A stretch of 64,000 nucleotides of DNA from the NCBI GenBank assembly GCA_026004935.1, contig BPKC01000001.1, positions 248,001 to 312,000 of the forward strand, written 5' to 3'. The translations under genes were made by a program, and so were the position numbers. Within the stretch, counting starts at the first letter, position 1. Each line of letters opens with the position of its first letter. This document shows, piece by piece, positions 7,347 through 14,802 of the stretch. Source of the DNA: Rhodothalassiaceae bacterium. Its GTDB lineage: Bacteria; Pseudomonadota; Alphaproteobacteria; Sphingomonadales; Rhodothalassiaceae. The notes beneath the pieces are model-generated. The model worked only from the letters and a program-made list of their open reading frames with translations, was not told the DNA's origin and ran no database searches.

Positions 7347-9095
7347 ATGCTGCGCAACCGGCTGCGGGCGGATGGGAAGAGCGCCGGCGGAGCGTTCCGC
7401 GGCGCCGGCTCGAGGGAAGAGAGCGCAGCCGATGCGCTCCTGGCCGGGCTGGCGGAGGCCGGCATCCGCTGGCTCTTCGCCAATGCCGGCACCGATTTCG
7501 CGCCGCTGCTCGCCGCCTATGTGCGGGCCGGAAAGACGGGCCGGCGGGTTCCCAGGCCGGTCACGGCGGCCCATGAGTCGGTGGCGGTGGCGGCAGCCCA
7601 TGGCGCGCATCTTGCGACGGGCACCCCCCAGGCGGTGATGGTGCATGTCTCGGTCGGGCTGGCCAATGCCCTCTCCCAGGTGATGAACGCCCATCGCGAG
7701 GACATCCCCCTGCTCATCATGGCCGGGCGCACGCCCTTTACCGAAGCGGGTCACCCGGCCAGCCGCGACGTCGCCATCCACTGGGGGCAGGAGCTCTTCG
7801 ACCAGGCGGCGGCCCTGCGCGAGATCACGCGCTGGCAGGGTCAGCTCGCGCGTGCCGACCAGATCGGCGATCTCCTTCACCGGGCGCTCGCCGTGGCCAC
7901 GGGTCCAGACCCCGGCCCCGTCTATCTGGAGCTGCCGCGCGAGCCGCTGGCCGATCCCCTCGTCGAATCGGCCGCCACACCGCCGCAGACCCGCACCTCC
8001 CTCACGGCCCCGCCGGCGCCCGATCCGGAGGCTGTCGATACGATCCTGGCGCGGCTTGCGGCGGCGGAGCGCCCCCTGCTCATCACCCAGCGGGCGGGCC
8101 GCGCGCCGGCGGCCTTTGCGCTTCTCGCCCGCTTCGCCGAGAAGATGGCGATCCCCGTGATCGAATACCGGCCGAATGTCGCCAATCTGCCGGACGATCA
8201 TCCCTGGCACGCCGGCTTTGCCCCGCCCGCCGACCTTGCCGAACGCGATGCGATCCTGCTGCTCGACTGCCCCGTGCCCTGGCTTCCGGCCCGCCATGCA
8301 GACCCGCGCGGCGCCTTCATCGCCGAGGTCGCGCCCGATCCCTTCTACCGCCGCTGGCCCATGCGGCGCTTTCCGGCCGACATCCGCCTTGCCGCCGGCG
8401 CGGCCTCTTTCCTCGAGGCGGCTCTGGAACGCTTCGACCAGCTCGAACCCGCCTTGAAGGCCAGCTGCGCCGCCCGGGGCCGGCGTCCCCCCGAAGGCGG
8501 CTCGGCGCCGGCGAAGGCCGGCGAACGCGCGGGCAGCGCCACGAACGGCTGCCTCGACGCCGCGAGCGCCACCCGGATTCTCGCCTCCGTGCTGCCCGAG
8601 GATGCCGTCGTCTTCAACGAGCTGGGCGCTTTGCGGCCGTTCCTGCGCATCCGCCGGCCGGGCGGCTTCTTCGGCCCGCCGAACGCCGGCGCGCTCGGCT
8701 GGGCGCATCCGGCGGCGCTCGGCTACAAGCTTGCCCGGCCCGACGCCTTCGTCGTCGCGACGGTGGGAGACGGCTCCGCCATCTTCGCCAATCCGGTCGC
8801 CTGCCATCAGCTGGCGGTGTCCGAGCGGCTGGCGGTGCTCGTCGTCGTCTTCAACAACCGGCGGTGGGATTCGGTGCGCTGGGCCGCCACATCCGTCCAC
8901 CCGGAGCTCGCCGGCGAGCCCGGACTGCCCCTCGTCGCGCTCGAGCCGTCCCCCGATTTCGCGGGAATCGCCCGCGCTTCCGGGATCGCGGCCTGGCGGG
9001 CCGGAACGACGGACGGGCTGCGCACGGCCTTGAGGGAGGCGGTGGCGGAGATCGCGGCGGGCCGGCCGGCCCTCGTCGAGATCGCCATCGCCTAG
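7347..9095 (+). CDS. Thiamine-diphosphate-dependent enzyme (acetolactate synthase/benzoylformate decarboxylase superfamily)
   Basis: The protein has 582 residues from the ATG at 7347, which has a GGAG/AGGGG ribosome-binding site; an ATG at 7302 falls inside the operator and is rejected. The N-terminal pyrimidine-binding domain has AGIRWLFANAGTDFAPLL and the activating Glu in AAHESVAVAAAHG. The C-terminal ThDP site is GDGSAIFANP ending in VFNNRRW (GDG...NN). The family cleaves or forms bonds next to a carbonyl, by decarboxylation, carboligation or lyase action. The exact substrate is not evident. It is divergent from the gentisate operon and shares its operator, so it probably belongs to the same pathway. 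Its TAG overlaps the TAG of the convergent ligase gene on a shared CTAG. Confidence 0.8.
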   Translation: MLRNRLRADGKSAGGAFRGAGSREESAADALLAGLAEAGIRWLFANAGTDFAPLLAAYVRAGKTGRRVPRPVTAAHESVAVAAAHGAHLATGTPQAVMVHVSVGLANALSQVMNAHREDIPLLIMAGRTPFTEAGHPASRDVAIHWGQELFDQAAALREITRWQGQLARADQIGDLLHRALAVATGPDPGPVYLELPREPLADPLVESAATPPQTRTSLTAPPAPDPEAVDTILARLAAAERPLLITQRAGRAPAAFALLARFAEKMAIPVIEYRPNVANLPDDHPWHAGFAPPADLAERDAILLLDCPVPWLPARHADPRGAFIAEVAPDPFYRRWPMRRFPADIRLAAGAASFLEAALERFDQLEPALKASCAARGRRPPEGGSAPAKAGERAGSATNGCLDAASATRILASVLPEDAVVFNELGALRPFLRIRRPGGFFGPPNAGALGWAHPAALGYKLARPDAFVVATVGDGSAIFANPVACHQLAVSERLAVLVVVFNNRRWDSVRWAATSVHPELAGEPGLPLVALEPSPDFAGIARASGIAAWRAGTTDGLRTALREAVAEIAAGRPALVEIAIA

Positions 9096-10669
9096 GAGGC
9101 GGCGGGCAGGATCTCGCCGGCACGCCCGGCGACCAGCTCGCGCAGGGCCTTGCGCCGGAGCTTGCCCGTCGCCGTGACCGGCAGGCTGTCCAGGAAGAGC
9201 CATCCCTGGGGTCGCTTCCATTCCGGAAGCCGAAGGGCCGCGGTGGTATCGAGGCGTGCGACGATCTCGCCGCGCCCGAGCCCGCCCGCGGCGGGTACGA
9301 CAACGCCCACGAGTTGCGCCCCGCGCAGCGCATCCTTGAGCCCCACCACCGCGATCGCGGCGACCCCCGGGACCTCGCGCAGCGCCGCCTCGATCTCCTG
9401 GGGCGCGATATTGACGCCGCGCGCGACGATCACGTCATCCGTCCGGCCCAGGACGGTGAATCCGCCGTCATTCTGCACCTGCACGAGGTCGCGGCTGCGC
9501 AGCCAGCCGCGCCAGACCGCCCGCCGCCGGTCCACCGCCGCCGTCATGCGTCCCGCCGTCGGCCCGCGCACCAGCAGTTCGCCCGGTCCACCGCCGGCGA
9601 AGGGCCGGACCGCGGAGCCCCGCTTGATGGCGAGGGTGAAGCCGGCGAGAGCGGCCATGTTCCGCCCGTCCGGCCCGGACGCCGCGAAGGCGGACAACAT
9701 TTCGCTGGCGCCCAGGACGTCGTGGAGCCGGGTGCCGGGGGCGACAAGAATCCGACGGGTGGGCTCGTCCAGGGGTTCGCCCGCGGTGAACAGCACGGAA
9801 AACCGGCCGAGCACCGGGCCCCGCTTCCGCGCGAGCAGCCGCCGGTAGCCCGTGGGCACCGAGGCGACTGCGTCGACGCCGTTGGCCTGCCACCAGGCGG
9901 GCAGATCGTCCAGATGCCGATCGCCGGATAGTGCAACCGTCACGCCGGCGGCAAGCGGGGCGAGCAGCAGCATCCCGAGTCCATAGGCGAACCCGAGGCT
10001 GGCGGTACCCGCGATCCGACGGACCCCGGCCCGCGCCAGCAGCTGCTCTCCCATGACGCGGGCCGTGGCCACGAGCGTGCCGTGGTCGTGAATGATCCGC
10101 TTCGGCCGTCCGGTGGTGCCGCTCGAATGGAGAACGAGTGCCGGCCAGTCCGGACCGAAGGAGCCGATCGGCCGAAAAAAGGCGCCGGTCCGCCCGGTGT
10201 CCGAGCCGCCGGCCACGATGCGCGGCGCACCGGCGACCGCCGGCTCTGGACAGCCGGGGATGACGAGGCGGGCGATACGTCGGCGGGCGATGCGCCGAAG
10301 CCCGCCCGGCGTCGCCCGTGAAGCGGGGTTGAGCGGCGCCGCGATGATCCCGGCGCGCCAGCAGGCCAGGATCCCCAGCCAGACGCCGGCCGTCTGGACG
10401 CCCGGCAGGATCACGACGTCCCCGGGCTCGAGCCCGGCACCCAGCAGGTCGGCGGCCAGGGCGTCGACCCGGCCTGCCACTTCCACGGCAGACAACTCGG
10501 CGTCCCCGGCGATCAGGAGCGCCTGCCGCCGGCCCGCACGAGCCTGCGCCACAGCGAGCAGCCGGGATGCCGCATCGGGTGCGTCCCCGAGCGACCGCAG
10601 CGTCATCCTGCCGCCGCGCGGCAGCGGATGGCCCGGCGGATGCGCGGCATCCCACGGCAGCCTCGCCAT
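9092..10669 (-). CDS. AMP-forming acyl/aryl-CoA ligase (benzoate-CoA ligase-like)
   Basis: This 525-residue ANL-superfamily enzyme carries the phosphate loop LVLHSSGTTGRPKRIIH (around 180-195), the A5-type ASEMLSAFAASG, the hinge region GRTDDVIVARGVNIAPQEIEAAL and the C-terminal catalytic Lys in LPVTATGKLRRKAL. Such enzymes make acyl-adenylate and then the CoA thioester. The overall layout resembles benzoate/aminobenzoate-CoA ligases, which fits an aromatic acid entering this pathway as a CoA ester (inference). The ATG at 10669 has a strong AGGAGAGG site upstream. It is divergent from marR, and the operator at 10785-10805 lies between them. The gene is convergent with the ThDP enzyme gene, sharing four bases at the stops. 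Confidence 0.85.
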   Translation of the reverse strand: MARLPWDAAHPPGHPLPRGGRMTLRSLGDAPDAASRLLAVAQARAGRRQALLIAGDAELSAVEVAGRVDALAADLLGAGLEPGDVVILPGVQTAGVWLGILACWRAGIIAAPLNPASRATPGGLRRIARRRIARLVIPGCPEPAVAGAPRIVAGGSDTGRTGAFFRPIGSFGPDWPALVLHSSGTTGRPKRIIHDHGTLVATARVMGEQLLARAGVRRIAGTASLGFAYGLGMLLLAPLAAGVTVALSGDRHLDDLPAWWQANGVDAVASVPTGYRRLLARKRGPVLGRFSVLFTAGEPLDEPTRRILVAPGTRLHDVLGASEMLSAFAASGPDGRNMAALAGFTLAIKRGSAVRPFAGGGPGELLVRGPTAGRMTAAVDRRRAVWRGWLRSRDLVQVQNDGGFTVLGRTDDVIVARGVNIAPQEIEAALREVPGVAAIAVVGLKDALRGAQLVGVVVPAAGGLGRGEIVARLDTTAALRLPEWKRPQGWLFLDSLPVTATGKLRRKALRELVAGRAGEILPAAS

Positions 10670-10784
10670 GCCTCTCCTCTTTTCCCGCAGCCGGGCCCGC
10701 GTTCACCCGGCACGGCGGCTGGATCTTTCGCTCTCCAGCCGCTATCCAGCCGCACGCAGAGCATGGGACAGCGCGCCGGGGCAG

Positions 10785-10805
10785 ATTGTCAAGCACCGTG
10801 ACAAT
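10785..10805. promoter_or_regulatory. Inverted-repeat operator (ATTGTCA-N7-TGACAAT), copy 2
   Basis: ATTGTCA (10785-10791) and TGACAAT (10799-10805) form a perfect inverted repeat. Its ATTGT-N11-ACAAT core has the same geometry as the site at 7279-7303. It lies between the divergent ligase gene and marR, ending 29 bases before the marR start. It is a likely autoregulatory site of the MarR protein. Confidence 0.65.
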
Positions 10806-10834
10806 GAACCGACCGGCCCGCAGGAGGACAGGTC

Positions 10835-11335
10835 ATGGCTCGCCGATCCAACCGCCACGCCGACGCGCCCCGGCTCGACATGCGCCGCCTGGAGAGGCTG
10901 CTGGGCTATCGCCTGCGCATGGCCCAGGTGCGGCTGTTCAAGCATTTTGCCGAGACGCTCGCCGATTTCGCGATCAGTCCGGCGCAGGCGGGGCTGCTGA
11001 TCCTGGTCGACGACAATCCCGAGGCCAGCCAGTCCGATCTCGCCCGTGCGCTGGGCATCGAGCGCGCAAGCCTCGGCCAGACGCTGGCCCAGCTCGTGGC
11101 CAAGGGCCTGGTCCGCAAGGAGCGGCATCCGGCCGACGGGCGCGCGCATGTGCTGCGGCTGACGGCGGAAGGCCGCGCCTTTCTCGACCGCCTCTATCCG
11201 GCCATCGAGGCCCATGAGCGGCTGTTCGCCGCCGCGCTCGCCCCTGACGAGCAGGAGCAGCTGAAGGTGCTGCTGACCCGGCTGGGGCGCGGCGGGGCGT
11301 CCGGCCCGGGCGAAGAGAAGGCGGGATCTCCATGA
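10835..11335 (+). CDS. MarR family transcriptional regulator of the aromatic cluster
   Basis: The protein has 166 residues with the winged-helix core of MarR proteins: ISPAQAGLLILVDDNPEASQSDLARALGIERASLGQTLAQLVAKGLVRKERHPADGRAHVLRLTAEG. The recognition helix is near ERASLGQTLAQL and the wing near HPADGRAHVLRLT. MarR proteins of aromatic catabolism usually repress until an aryl-CoA or free acid binds. Two matching palindromes, one next to this gene and one at the head of the gentisate operon, are its probable targets. A good ribosome-binding site (AGGAGG) precedes the ATG. The stop overlaps the start of the CoA-transferase gene (ATGA), so the two are co-translated. Confidence 0.9.
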   Translation: MARRSNRHADAPRLDMRRLERLLGYRLRMAQVRLFKHFAETLADFAISPAQAGLLILVDDNPEASQSDLARALGIERASLGQTLAQLVAKGLVRKERHPADGRAHVLRLTAEGRAFLDRLYPAIEAHERLFAAALAPDEQEQLKVLLTRLGRGGASGPGEEKAGSP

Positions 11336-12549
11336 CGTCCCATCCACGGCAGGGGGAAAGGGGCGGGCCTCTTTGCGGGCTCGTCGTCGTCGATCTGAGC
11401 CGCGTGCTGGCCGGGCCCTACTGCACCATGGTGCTGGCGGATCTCGGGGCGCGGGTGATCAAGGTGGAGCGCCCGGATGGCGGCGATGACGCCCGCCACA
11501 TCGGGCCCTTCGTGGACACGGCGGACGGCGGGCGCTTTTCCGCCTATTTCGCCAGCGTCAACCGCGGCAAGGAATCGATCGCCCTCGACCTCAAGGAGCC
11601 GGCGGACCGGCGGATCTTCGAGGCGCTGCTTCAGCGCGCCGACGTGCTGGTCGAGAATTTCCGGCCCGGGGTGATGGACCGGCTCGGCTACGGTTGGCCG
11701 GCGCTGCATGCCCGCTTTCCACGCCTCATCCACGCCGCGGTCTCGGGCTTCGGCCAGACGGGACCCTTCCGGGACCGGCCGGCCTACGACATGGTGGTGC
11801 AGGCGATGGGCGGGATCATGTCGGTCACCGGCACGCCGGGCGGGCCGCCGGTGCGCGTGGGCACGTCCATCGGCGACATCACCGCCGGGCTGTTCGCCGT
11901 CATCGGCATTCTGGCGGCGCTGAGGCGGCGCGAGGAGACCGGGCGCGGCGCCCAGGTCGACATCGCCATGCTCGACGGCCAGCTCGCGATCCTCGAGAAC
12001 GCCATCGCCCGCTACGCCGCCACCGGGCGCGATCCCGAGCCGCTGGGCGCCCGCCATCCCTCGATCACGCCCTTTGCCGCCTTCCGGGCGGCCGACGGGC
12101 ATCTCGTGATCGCGGCCGGCAATGATGCGCTGTTCGCGCGGCTGTGCGAGGTGCTGGGCCGGCCGGCGCTTGCCGCCGATCCCCGCTTTCGCACAAATGC
12201 CGACCGCACGGAACATGCGCAGGCGCTGACCGCGCTGATCGAGGAGGCGCTCGCCTCGGCCCCGGTGGCGGACTGGCTGACGCGGCTGGAAGCGGCCGGG
12301 ATTCCCTGTGCGCCGATCCAGAAGGTGAGCGAGGCCGTCCATCACCCCCAGACCGGCGCCCGCGGCATGATCGGCACGGCACCGCTTCCCGGCGGCGGAT
12401 CGCTCATGATGGCGGCCAATCCCGTGCGCATCCGCGAGGAGCGGGAGGAGGAGACCGGAGGCGCGCCCGGGCTGCCGCCGCCGCCGGCGCTCGACGAACA
12501 CCGGGCCGCCATTCTCGCCTGGCTCGGGATCGAGGAAGGGGAGGGCTGA
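11332..12549 (+). CDS. CaiB/BaiF family (class III) CoA-transferase
   Basis: This 405-residue protein has the family's normal length. LCGLVVVDLSRVLAGPYCTMVLADLGARVIKVE is the N-terminal signature. RPAYDMVVQAMGGIMSVTG carries the catalytic Asp that forms the acyl-anhydride with the CoA donor. ENFRPGVMDRLGYG and GTSIGDITAGLFAVIGILAAL are further family blocks. Class III transferases move CoA between carboxylic acids, often succinyl-CoA to an aromatic or branched acid. In this locus it could recycle CoA from a product CoA ester or activate the substrate. It is translationally coupled to marR. A hairpin at 12608-12634 follows the gene. Confidence 0.88.
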   Translation: MTSHPRQGERGGPLCGLVVVDLSRVLAGPYCTMVLADLGARVIKVERPDGGDDARHIGPFVDTADGGRFSAYFASVNRGKESIALDLKEPADRRIFEALLQRADVLVENFRPGVMDRLGYGWPALHARFPRLIHAAVSGFGQTGPFRDRPAYDMVVQAMGGIMSVTGTPGGPPVRVGTSIGDITAGLFAVIGILAALRRREETGRGAQVDIAMLDGQLAILENAIARYAATGRDPEPLGARHPSITPFAAFRAADGHLVIAAGNDALFARLCEVLGRPALAADPRFRTNADRTEHAQALTALIEEALASAPVADWLTRLEAAGIPCAPIQKVSEAVHHPQTGARGMIGTAPLPGGGSLMMAANPVRIREEREEETGGAPGLPPPPALDEHRAAILAWLGIEEGEG

Positions 12550-12607
12550 GCGGTCCCGCGCCCGTCCGCCGGTTCCGGACGGGCCGGCTTTCGGAGGGGA
12601 AAGGAAA

Positions 12608-12634
12608 GGGAGGCCGCGGAATCCGCGACCTCCC
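12608..12634. terminator. Hairpin between convergent genes
   Basis: GGGAGG (12608-12613) pairs with CCTCCC (12629-12634), and inside it CGCGG pairs with CCGCG around an AAT loop, with one mismatch between. It sits between the CoA-transferase gene and the convergent PuuD-like gene. No clear T-run follows, only CTGGTTTA, so termination is likely but not certain. Confidence 0.5.
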
Positions 12635-12681
12635 CTGGTTTATCCGAACGCCCGATATCCGGGCTCGGCTGCCGCGCGGCT

Positions 12682-13188
12682 TCAGCCCGCGAAATGCGAG
12701 CCGGCGACCATGCCGAGCAGCATCGGGATCGACAGCAGCGTGTTGGTGCGCGAGAACAGCATCGCGCGCCGCGCCGCCCTGGGCTTGGCGTCCGCCGGCG
12801 CGTCGACGAGGCCCAATGCGATCTTCTGGCTCGGCCAGATCACGAACCAGACGTTGAACCACATGATGATGCCGAACCACATGCCGATCCCGAGCAGGGT
12901 GAGCGGCAGATTGCCCTGCCCCCAGTAGAGGGTGAGCAGATCGCTCAGATCATACTTGAGATAGCCCAGGAGCAGCCCGAAGATCAGCGTGAACATCGCG
13001 CCCCAGCGGAACCAGAACAGCGCGCGCGGGGCGATGTGCTTGCCGATCGCGGGCTTCTGCTCGTCCGGGATTTCGGGCATCGTCGGGATCTGGACGAAGT
13101 TGAAATACCACAGAAGCCCGATCCACATCACGCCGGCGATCACGTGCAGCCAGCGCACATACATGGCCAATGCGCCGAAGTCTTCCAT
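12682..13188 (-). CDS. PuuD-like (urate oxidase N-terminal domain) membrane protein
   Basis: The protein has 168 residues with four predicted membrane helices, around residues 6-28 (YVRWLHVIAGVMWIGLLWYF), 58-78 (FRWGAMFTLIFGLLLGYL), 93-118 (LTLLGIGMWFGIIMWFNVWFVI) and near the C-terminus. WLHVIAGVMWIGLLWYFNF and the His-containing helices resemble the membrane half of PuuD-type urate oxidases. No C-terminal cytochrome domain is fused here, so urate oxidation is not established and the cellular role remains open. A GGGAGGAG ribosome-binding site precedes the ATG. A 32-codon membrane ORF lies 25 bases upstream on the same strand. Confidence 0.7.
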   Translation of the reverse strand: MEDFGALAMYVRWLHVIAGVMWIGLLWYFNFVQIPTMPEIPDEQKPAIGKHIAPRALFWFRWGAMFTLIFGLLLGYLKYDLSDLLTLYWGQGNLPLTLLGIGMWFGIIMWFNVWFVIWPSQKIALGLVDAPADAKPRAARRAMLFSRTNTLLSIPMLLGMVAGSHFAG

Positions 13189-13213
13189 CGCTCGTCTCCT
13201 CCCTTGCCCGTCC

Positions 13214-13312
13214 TCAGCCGCCCGCGATCATCGGGGCGACGAGCAGCACGATCACGGTGAGCACGAGGCCGGCCACCACCGTCGCCGGCAGCGATTCCAG
13301 GATCTTGCCCAT
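13214..13312 (-). CDS. 32-residue single-span membrane microprotein
   Basis: An ATG at 13312 opens 32 codons ending in TGA at 13214-13216. The start region (MGKILESLPATVV) is followed by an uninterrupted hydrophobic stretch to APMIAGG, enough for one membrane helix with the N-terminus probably inside. A GGGAGGT ribosome-binding site lies about nine bases upstream. It precedes the PuuD-like membrane gene by 25 bases in the same direction, and that gene has an equally strong site. The arrangement suggests a small subunit or stabiliser of the PuuD-like protein. The support is the signal, hydrophobicity and context; no homologue is known to me. Confidence 0.55.
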   Translation of the reverse strand: MGKILESLPATVVAGLVLTVIVLLVAPMIAGG

Positions 13313-13506
13313 GGCTCGCGTACCTCCCTTGCCTCATGCGGCCGGCGCGATGACGGACATCGGCCGGCCCGACTCTCCCGCAGGGGATGCGCGGCGCACA
13401 CCCCCATGCGCCGCGCATCATGCCGCGATTTCGCCACAAAGGCAAACGGCTTGCCGGAAGCCTCGGGCCCGGCACGGAAAATGCGCAGGCCGTCCTCGCG
13501 TGAGGA

Positions 13507-14084
13507 TCAGATCAAGGCGGCATGGGGTGCGATCGCGGCCACGAGTCGCGCAAGCCCCCGGCGTTCCAGGATCGCAAGATATTCTTCGGCGGTCTTCGGC
13601 GGATTGCGCAGGCGCTCGCGTACCCGCCGCATGGCCTCGCAGAACCCCTCCGGGTCCGGGTGAAAGGTGTCGAGAGAAAGCCGTCGGGATCCCGGACCTC
13701 GATGTTCCATTCGGCGAGCGTCGCGGCGGGGAAATCCTGCAGATTCCATGTGAGAATGAGATCGGCCCGCGCCTTGATGGCGGCCGCCAGGACGTGCCGG
13801 TCGCCGGGATCCGGCAGCTTCAGCACGTCCACGAGCTCTTGATATCCGTCGACCAGCGCGTCGGGCAGGGCGGAGTCCATGAGCACCCTCGTGCGCGCGA
13901 GACGCCCGCGGTCGAGATCGGGGCGGGTCGCGAGCAGGTTGGAGATCCACTCCTCATGCACAGCCGGCGACCATCTGGCGCGAAAGAAACCGCTGACGGC
14001 AAGCTCCAGCAGCAGATCGCGCAGCGGTGCGGAGAAGAGCACGCAGGCGTCGAAGAAGACCGTGAAGCGTCCGGCCCGGATCAC
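13507..14084 (-). pseudogene. PIN-domain toxin (VapC-like ribonuclease), one-base frameshift
   Basis: From the ATG at 14084 the frame reads a PIN domain: FTVFFDACVLFSAPLRDLLL with the first catalytic Asp, later ELVDVLKLPDPGDRHVLAAAIKARADLILTWNLQDFP with further acidic residues. After DPDGFLS the frame turns to unrelated sequence. The neighbouring frame carries the expected family tail (DTFHPDPEGFCEAMRRVRERL, then NPPKTAEEYLAILERRGL) to a stop at 13507. One base is missing near 13672-13676 (plus-strand GAGAG). Restored, the protein would be 192 residues. It lies nine bases after an HTH antitoxin gene. It may be a real inactivation, which is common for toxins, or a read error. Confidence 0.75.
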
Positions 14085-14093
14085 CGGCCGACC

Positions 14094-14549
14094 CTAGTAG
14101 CCGAGATCCAGTTCCTGCGCCTCGGCGACAAGCTCATCCAGCGCCCGCCGCCCCTCGCGCTGCATCCTTTCCTTGTAGCGCCGTACGGCTTCAGCGGGAA
14201 TGCGCCGGTGCGTTCCTACCATGCGATAGGGGAGCTCGCCGCGCTCCAGCATGCGGATGAGAAAGGGGCGCGAGACGTTCAGGAGATCGGCGGCCGCCTG
14301 GGTGGTCAGCTCCGCATCCTGCGCAAGCACGGTCACCGCGCGGCCCGCGGCCGTCTCCTCTAGGATCCGCCGGATCACCGGAAGGAAGGACCGGGGCAGG
14401 GAGATCGTCTCCTCACCGTCATCGGTCTTCAGCACCAGATGCAAGGATCCGCCCCGTCCCTCCGCCCGCTTCAGCCGCCGGGCGGCGTTTCCCGCCGCCA
14501 GCCGTTCGTCTTCAGAGGGAAGGCCTCGCGCCATCACGCCGCCGTCCAT
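14094..14549 (-). CDS. HTH (excisionase-type) DNA-binding antitoxin
   Basis: The protein has up to 151 residues (ATG at 14549; ATG at 14534 is an alternative). A C-terminal helix-turn-helix is clear in LTTQAAADLLNVSRPFLIRMLERGELPYRMVGTHRRIPAEAVRRY, the excisionase/MerR-like fold seen in antitoxins paired with PIN toxins. An N-terminal part of about 70 residues includes LHLVLKTDDGEETISLPRSF. It directly precedes the PIN gene, nine bases apart. Antitoxins of this kind neutralise the toxin and repress their own promoter. The AT-richer stretch around 14635-14680 upstream is the likely promoter and operator area. Confidence 0.75.
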   Translation of the reverse strand: MDGGVMARGLPSEDERLAAGNAARRLKRAEGRGGSLHLVLKTDDGEETISLPRSFLPVIRRILEETAAGRAVTVLAQDAELTTQAAADLLNVSRPFLIRMLERGELPYRMVGTHRRIPAEAVRRYKERMQREGRRALDELVAEAQELDLGY

Positions 14550-14802
14550 CGCTGAACCTCCCGCATCCTGCCGCCATGTCCGGCCGCCCTGGTCGAGGCG
14601 CGGCCCGCGCCGGACGGGTCACGCCATCTCGTATCATGCATCTGCAATAAACGCAACAGACGAAACAATCGAATCATCCGACCGATCGCGGGACGCACGG
14701 CGGGCGGCGCTGTTCCCGAGAGGCGTGGGCGCGGCCGCGTTGCGGCGCGCAGGGCGGCTGCGCACGTGGCGTCGGCGACTGCTTTGCCGATCGGGCCTGC
14801 CG

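Noticed and set aside
12682-13188. Calling the PuuD-like protein a urate oxidase
   Set aside because: Only the membrane part is present; no cytochrome domain and no purine genes nearby.
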